Of a DNA stretch of 64,000 bases, positions 51,401 to 60,400 are shown piece by piece. The notes beneath the pieces are model-generated. The model made no database searches, was not told the origin of the DNA, and was given only the letters and a program-made list of their open reading frames with translations. Each line of letters opens with the position of its first letter. Position 1 is the stretch's first letter. Made by a program: the position numbers and the translations under genes. Origin of the DNA: Nemertoderma westbladi (taxonomy: Eukaryota > Xenacoelomorpha > Nemertodermatida > Nemertodermatidae); assembly GCA_032718475.1 (NCBI GenBank), contig JAUCBJ010005613.1:1-64000 (forward strand), in the 5' to 3' direction.

Positions 51401-54400
51401 GACTTTTTAAAACCGAATTGATTATCAGTGGTCCCTAACAAAATTATCAATACGATAAAGAATTAAAAATTCATATAATTTACTGAGAACATTAGCAGTG
51501 GTAAGAGGTCTGTAATTGGATTTGTCCGTCACGTCGCCGGACTTATCCTTAACTAAAGGTAAAATATTGAATGAAAACAATGCAATAGGAATAAAATCAT
51601 GAACATTACAACTAGTAAAAAGAGAGACAGGTACCGGTACACTAGAAGTCTGTCAGAAGAAATTAAAGTATGCTTCGCCGTTAAACCATCTGGGCCAGAA
51701 GTTTAAATTTCAAATTCACCAAAGCCAGATGAAGTTTATTTATGGAGAACTTCATATCCCTGGTATTTGAAATGTCAGAGAATACAGAACGAATGTCATC
51801 AGAAGGAGAGCGAGGAACAGAGTTAAATACTATAACTAATACATTTATTATACTATCAACTTAACCCTGTAATAAAATTGTTATAAAAATTAGTTTTTCA
51901 AAATAGCCAAAATATATGATATAATAATTTTAATAATAACATATTTGACTTAATATTCGTTTACTGAGACTTACACTGGAATCTCCAGAACAAGTGGCTT
52001 TCGAACACAGGTCTTCTCCGACATGGTCATTCTGTATCGTGTATATGGTAGATTCCCCAAGGTATTGGCAGGTCTGGGCATTGCAACACTTATCTGCAGT
52101 TTCGCGGCAGTTCAGCACAGGTCCGCAGTCACACTGCTCTCCTTCATCAACAATGCCATTCCCACATTTCGGAGCCTACAAAAACAAAAACAAAAACAAA
52201 AACAAAAACAAAAACAAATACAACTATTTAATTATACAATAATTGTATTATTTTAAATAAATACTAATATAAATTAATATAATTATAATAAATATAACAA
52301 ACAATAATGATTAATTACATATTCGACTAATATTAAAATAATATAAACGGAACACAACAATCGGTAGGTATAGATAGTTTCATATTAATAAGGTATCAAT
52401 GTTTTGTTCTACACTGTCAGTATAGCATTATCTTGTAAATTTACATAACATAAAACCAAAGAAACTGGTAACCATCACTGAACCATTACTGAGAAATATA
52501 CAATGGTGTAATATGTACCACAGTAGGAATAGTTGGTATATCAGTAACGTGGCTATCGGGATATTCAGCCATGAACGAGATAATTTTGATAAAATGGTAG
52601 GACAGTTTATGGGACTGCAAATAACTAACTAACTACACCATGTCCTGGAATATAGTGTCTTTATTCTGGTACATGGCTCCCACCCTCAAATTTATAAATT
52701 TGATTACAAATTTGATAGCTGATTGGTTGATATGGGTTGTCAACATGTGTTCCTTGTACCTGAGGATCACTTTCATTTGCTTTCCAGAGGGAAATTTGAA
52801 CATTGGTTTACATATTGTGAGCCTGTACCTCAATAAGCGGAAATTGAAAAATCATGTGCATTAATATTGTTAAAAAAGGCAATTCCCTTCAATTTTTCCG
52901 TTGCCAAAAAATTGAGTAGTTAGATAAACATGTCTAAGATGATTTTCCAATGCTCCAATAGATTGTTAATAGATTTTAACCAAGTGAGTAGTGTTTTAAA
53001 GATTGTTGTCCCACAACAACATTGCCCATTTAAGTAAGCTATAATTACACTGTTATTAGTATTTATTTCTCAGTTAGTTGGGTACCTACACTAATATTTG
53101 TTATATATTTATTATTATTACGTATTCTGATTTTTATGTTTGCATATTAATTGTTCGGTACCTTAAACGGAACCTTTAGGTTCGATAATTTTTGGCAGCA
53201 GTAGTACCACAGTACACTTCTATGGGAGTCCATGATGGGCTCTAACAGCAGAGGATACCAAATCTCTGGATGGCACTTTCACAAGAATGCTGCGCTGGGT
53301 TCACTCTGTCAGGTACAATGAACACATCTTCAACTAAACTCTATACAGCATTGGAGGTTTTCCATTAATCTTCCCTAGCTTGACACTTGAACGGAACCGC
53401 CTCCGCTTTGCAGGACATTGCTATCGCCGTGATGATCAGCCAGTGCATAACCTTGTACTTTGGCGCTCTCATGGAGTGAATAAGCATGGTGGACAGCCCA
53501 TGACTTTCTTGAGACGCATCTTAAAGGACACTGGCCTTGAAGATGCGTATGATCTAGCAAATGTTATGGGTGCTAGGGAGTTGTGGCGGCGCAATTTTAT
53601 CGACCAACCAGCACAGCATTCTTAATATATATGTAATATATATATATATATATACTGCAGCTGCAATGCAGCATGCCGATCGTAGTAGTAGTACATGTAG
53701 TTCACTATGCCAAGTACAATGCACAGATCTCCAACCAGGCATTATATAACATTGGAGGTGTCTCATTGGTTCCCCCAACACTAGAACAAAATCGCCTCCG
53801 CTTTGCAGGACATTGCTTTCGCCGTGAGCACCAGCCAGTGCATAATCTTGTGCTTATGGCGGCCTCATGGAGTGAATAAGCATGGTGGACAGCCCATGAC
53901 TTTCTTGAGTGAGACGCATCTTAAAGGACACTGGCCTTGAAGATGCGGATGATCTAGCAAATGTCATGGGTGATAGGGAGTTGTGGCAGAGCAATTTTGT
54001 CGACAACACAGAACAGCATTCTTAATATACATGTAAAATATATATATGTAATATATATATAATGCAGCTGCAATGCAGCATGCCGATCGTAGTAGTAGTA
54101 GTTCACTATGCCAAGTACAATGCACACATCTCCAACCAGACGCTATATAACATTGGAGGCGTCTCTCATTGGTTCCCCCACCCTTGACACTAGAACAAAG
54201 CCGACTCCGCTTTGCAGGACATTGCTTTCGCCGTGAGGACCAGCCAGTGCATAATCTTGTACTTTGGAGGCCTCATGGAGTGAATAAGCATGGTGGACAG
54301 CCCATGAATTTCATGAGACGCATCCTGAAGGACACTGGCTTTGAAGATGCGGATGATCTAGCAAATGTCATGGGTGATATGGAGTTGTGGTACAGTATTA

Positions 54401-57400
54401 AACCGAAACAAGCACGATGAACTGGAGCTCTCACAATTCGCCCCCTAGCGGCAGACAGAGGGACTGTAAAAGTCTGTCTGTGTGTATAATTTTAATTAAG
54501 CAATGCTCGTAAAGTTACCACTGCCAAATTTCCGATGAATCAGATGGTTGGTTCTATAATTACAGCTACTTTTACATTTTGCCAATTCGCCCCCTAGCGA
54601 CAGACATAGGAACTATAGTCTGCCTGTGTGTAGAATTTTTAAACTTTTGATAGACTACATGTGTTGTGTACCAAGGATTTTGTCGACAAGCCGGCAAAGC
54701 ATTCTTAAAAATGCAGTTGCAATGCAGCATGCCGATCCTAGTAGTATTAGTTCGCTACCAGAACAAAGAGAAGGTGAACTCAATTGTCATACCAGATAGT
54801 AATGATAGTGGGGAAGATGAATCTGATAATATTTTACCCAATATTATTGCTACCATTAAGGCTCATTGTTGTTCCTGAACAACATTCATTAAAAATATTC
54901 AAATAATAAAAAAAATAAATTTTTTGGCAGTAATGTGTTATTTTAGACTGTTTACAGTTTATCTAACCTAAATTTTTTTTTAAACCAGTAAAAATAATTC
55001 GAGCAGCAAATGGTTAAACTGATTTGTTGGTACTATTAGAGAGCTGCCCATGCAAGGTTTACAAATATGTAAAAACATTTGAATTTGGTTGCGAAATAGC
55101 TGAGATATGTTCAAATATGCGTTCTAATATTGCATGATTTTGCACCTGCGCTAGGCTACTTTATTCTATTTAATAAATTCATAATATTCTGGAACATACT
55201 CAAGCACTGTTGATTGTGATCGGGCTCTGGGTAGTTTACCGCTCACGCAAAGGTGAGTGTGAACGGGCTCTGGGTAGTATACCGCTCACGCAGAGGTGAG
55301 TGTGAACGGGCGCTGGGTAGTTTACCGCTCACGTACAGGTGAGTGTGAACGGGCTCTGGGTAGTATACCGCTCACGCAGAGGTGAGTGTGAACGGGCGCT
55401 GGGTAGTTTACCGCTCACGTACAGGTGAGTGTGAACGGGCTCTGGGTAGTTTACCGCTCACGTACAGGTGAGTGTGAACGGGCTCTGGGTAGTATACCGC
55501 TCACGCAGAGGTGAGTGTGAACGGGCTCTGGGTAGTTTACCGCTCACTCAAAGGTTGGTGTGAACGGGCTCTGGGTAGTTTACCGCTCACGCACAGGTGA
55601 GTGTGAACGGGCTCTGGGTAGTTTACCGCTCACGCACAGGTGAGTGTGAACGGGCTCTGGGTAGTTTACCGCTCACGCACAGGTGAGTGTGAACGGGCTC
55701 TGGGTAGTTTACCGCTCACGCACAGGTGAGTGTGAACGGGCTCTGGGTAGTTTACCGCTCACGCACAGGTGAGTGTGAACGAGCTCTGGGTAGTTTACCG
55801 CTCACGTACAGGTGAGTGTGAACGGGCTCTGGGTAGTTTACCGCTCACTCAAAGGTTAGTGTGAACGGGCTCTGGGTAGTTTACCGCTCACGTACAGGTG
55901 AGTGTGAACGGGTCTTTATAAAGGGAAATAAATTCCCTTAGATCCGGATTTGCACCTATAAATATCAGTGATCAGATCATTGAATGTCCACAATTGGCAT
56001 ATCGCTGTTTGTGGTCGGCATCTGATGCATTGAAGTCGCATTCTTCTATTAGGTCTAATAACTGTAACAATTAAATGTGTTGATAATGTATTGGAAACAT
56101 ATTTAATTATTTTTCTGAATAAAAATATATATGTATTTTATGTATTTTTTCTTTTATATTTATTCGACGCAAGTATCAGCTGATTACTCTCAAAAGTAAA
56201 ACTGTAACCTGTTCTATTGTGTTTAGTTTGTTGTTTTGGTTAAAATAACGTGCCACTGTAACGCTCCTTACCCTAAATTGAGAATTTATCATTGAGGCGG
56301 GGTATTAATTCGCCAAGACTGGATTTGCGTCCACTCTCACCCCTGTCTCCCTGTGCTTCTCCCAACAATATAAAATTTATACTTACTTCGGGCTTGGTTT
56401 CACTAAGACAAGAAGTTGTGTGAGACATATACTCTTCATATTTGCTGATACTGCAGCTGGAAAATCTTTCTGCCCATCTGAAATTATTAAATGAATAAAA
56501 CTAATCCTGATTGCGCAATTTATTTACTATGAAAGAAATGGGAAATTAAGGATGCGTGGGTGAATAAGCAATGTTATAATTGATAATTAATAATAATTAA
56601 TTTATTTCCAAAATCGAATAAACCCAACTATAACAGAACTTATTTACTCACACATGTGAACCGGGTGTGTCATTCATTACACAATAGCGTTTGCCTTGGA
56701 ATGGATCCGGTTGGGCGTCGCATTCGCAGTCATCAGTATCATGGTCGAAAGCCAAGGTGTGACCGAGCTCATGGGACATGGTAGCAGCGACGACCTTGGG
56801 TAACTGCCAGGCGGGAGTTAGAACAACTCCTCCACCCTGATCATCACAAAGTACTGGATTAGATGTCCCTCCATTGGTATCGTAATCACTGAAATTATTA
56901 ATCAAATCAAATGCAATTATCCTGTCGTACAATTTAAATAATAAATAGTCGTAAATAATATTTTTTCCCTCGGGAAATCCGCTGAATCATGGTTACGTGG
57001 TTACCATGGTTACGTGTAAGCAGTGATTTTTAACGATAAATAATGATATAATTGTTCGTAATGATCTCAAGTGTTATTTTGTTTTGTTACATTACGGTCG
57101 TTTGTTACATTATTTATGACTTACTGAATTACTTAATTTACAATGTCTAATTCCGTACAATGCGATTAACTACAACAGTTGCTATTTGTTTAATTATCAT
57201 GTTTTCGAAGTCCAGTAAGACTGTGTAAAATTTCTCAAGTAAAACTTTAACAGCAAACCGTTGATACAGACAGGACGCTGTTAAGTAGCCGTAATGTAAA
57301 AAAAAAACGATAATGTGTGACTGGAAAAGCATGCCGGCGTCTGTGAGCATGTCCCAAATTAATATGGGTTTAGTCATTTAGTTTATGAAAAATGAAATTA

Positions 57401-60400
57401 CCTAATTAAAACTGCAGCATCAATTTCCCAGTCACCATCAGCTTTCTTCTTATCAACATAATCAACAAAATTATCCAGGATTTCCTTTTTGAATGCGGCG
57501 ACATCGGTCTTCGTGTAGGGATATGCAATATAGTCTCTATCGTGCCATAATTCCACACGAACTGCTACAAAAACGACATTGATATCTTCATAGTTCTGTG
57601 GAAATAATCGTTATTCATAATTCTATAGTATGTTATGAAAGTTAATTAATAATTAATATAAGAATAAAAGTTGAATGAAGAATACGTATGCAATAACCAG
57701 TAAGGTTTAAGGAACGAAGTGGAACGAATAAACACTAATTGTTTATAACGAAATCAAAATATAAACAGCCATATGATCTTGACGGTCATGACTTTTCTAT
57801 TCCCAATAATAATTAATTAATAAACAATAATAATTTAGCAAGCTCATCATTTTTTAATAATTCGCAGCGCAAATATATTATTTAAGGAATATTAATTCAC
57901 TTACCCGGTTTAAAGCTGCTATACTCGCTTCCACAGTGTGAGATACTGATTTTGTAACATCTTGAGTAAAATATCGAGAATCTTTCGGGGTCCATACGTG
58001 AAACTAATAATAATAATTAAACAATTAGTTGAAAGTTAATTAATAAAGAAGTAAGATTTTCTTCTCCAGGGATTACACACAAAGTCCGACGACTTATTTC
58101 CAGTTCGGTCCCCCAGAACTGTACTTCCCAGAGGAAACTCTAGTACTCATTTAGCTACCACTATAGGAACCCATGCAAGCATGCAACCTATTTCATAATT
58201 TGATTGGTTGGTTTGCGTGAGCGAATTTGATTGATTGGTTGGAGTGGTGATCACGTTGGTTGGTGTGTTCCCCTTTCCCCTTTTAGCTACTTGCAAGACT
58301 GTATGAGATACGCCCTGGCTAGACCCTTTAACCCTATTAAACTCGGAGGGGGGGGGGGGGGGGGGGGGGGGGGTTGTTACACCGGTTTTTCGGCGTTCGC
58401 AATAAGATGAAATTCATATAAAATAAGAGAGAAATTTCAAACTTGATTTTTTCGGCGTGTGCCAAATTTTGGTGCCGGCACCGAATTTTGAAATACGTCA
58501 ATTTTGTAAATTCATTGTTAAAACCTGTTTTTTTGCGCAACAAAGGTTTTTTGAGTTTTTGGTATCGATGGAATATATACGAGTTGCACAAGGCGTATTA
58601 AACTTGTATTTTTCGTTGCTTTGTTCAAAATTTGGTGCCAGCTCGAAATTTTGAAAATCCGTTCAACAGTTCAATTGATTGTGGCAGCTTATTTCTCGCA
58701 TTTAAGAGGTTTATGGAATTATTATCTAACTAGACGTCTCAAACTTATATTTTTTGGAAGCAGATGCAAAATTTTTGTGTTAAAACCAAAATTTGAAATC
58801 CATCAAATACTGTATATCAATTGATTGTGTCACCTTGTCTCTTACTTTATATGGGTTTGTGAGGGTTGCAAATTCAATGGAATAAGTAAAAATTGCATAA
58901 GAGTTCTTAAACTTGTATTTTTCGGCGGTGGTTTAAAAATTATTGCGTCAGCACCAAATTCATGAAAATAACAACTTGATCAATAGATAGCATCATCCTT
59001 TTTCTTGCTTTATACGCGTTTATGAAACCGATGGAATCATTAAAAACAGCGCTAGACATCTCAAACTTGTACATTTTGGTGATATGTACGAAATTTGGTG
59101 CTATAGCACCAATATTTGTCATATTACGCCGCGAAGTACGAGTAGCAATAATCTGAAAAATTAGAAATATATTTGATTATAATCAGAACCCCAGAAAACC
59201 TGAAAATTTGACTTTTTTGCATCGTATAAGTCAATTAAACTTTTTTTCTTTAAACTGAAAACTGCTGGTTACATGTTTTAGAGGAAAAAAACTTCCATTT
59301 ATAACTAACAGATCATTTTAAAAATTTCTTCCAATGAATTCAATGCCCCAGAAAGCCTGTATTAAAAAAAGACTAGCGGAAAATTCTAACGAAAAATTTT
59401 TTTCAATCCGATTCAGACTAATGAAATCTGGGGTTAATATGACATTGTACAACTTTAAACCCCGGTATTAATAAAATAATTCGTGTCGTGGGTGGAACGG
59501 GTCGATGCTGGGATCGAACCCACAACTTCCGGACCAACCACCACACCAAGATGGAACTTAATGAGGGGCTTTAATAAGTAATAGACTACATAACCATTAT
59601 TGCATGCTCTTCGTTTGCTTTAAAAAAATGTAAAAAATCAACATTTTTTCTCCTCAGCGCAGGGCGAAAAATTAACAATTGTATTAAAAAGTTAAAAATT
59701 ATAACTCCATAGATAGAACAATCGTCAATAAATTTGAAATTCAAGGTGATGGGTAGAGGAGATATTGTCTCAGTGGATATCGCAATGGCTATAGTTTGTT
59801 ATAATGTGTTGTATGTAGCTTACACTAACATGGTGAACTTTATGCTACACATGCAGTAATCACGGATTCAGGATCGTTTGCTGTGGATACTTACACAAGA
59901 GTGGTCACAAACTACGGCTAGTCGAACATATTTCCTTGGTAATTCCCTCTTCACGACTCCAGAAGATGATCTATAAGATTAATTGTAATTAGTTTACAAT
60001 TTTATCTATCGACATAAGAAACTTAAATCTTAGCCTATTAATTAATATTATATTATTGCGTCACAAAATACTTGTAATGCGGCAATTAACTTGATTGATA
60101 ACGACTATTGAAAGCGACAAAAATCAATAAATTGCACATAAAACCCTGTAAGTACAATGTAAGTACAATGTAAGTACAATGTAAGTACAATGTAAGTACA
60201 ATGTAAGTACAATGTAAGTACAATGTAAGTACAATGTAAGTACAATGTAAGTACAATGTAGTAGTAGTAGTACAATGTAAGTACAATGTAAGTACAATGT
60301 AAGTACAATGTAAGTACAATGTAAGTACAATGTAAGTACAATGTAAGTACAATGTAAGTACAATGTAAGTACAATGTAAGTACAATGTAGTAGTAGTAGT

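Noticed and set aside
55210-55915. CRISPR-like regular repeats
   Set aside because: Units are contiguous with no unique spacers, and the genome is eukaryotic; plain minisatellite.
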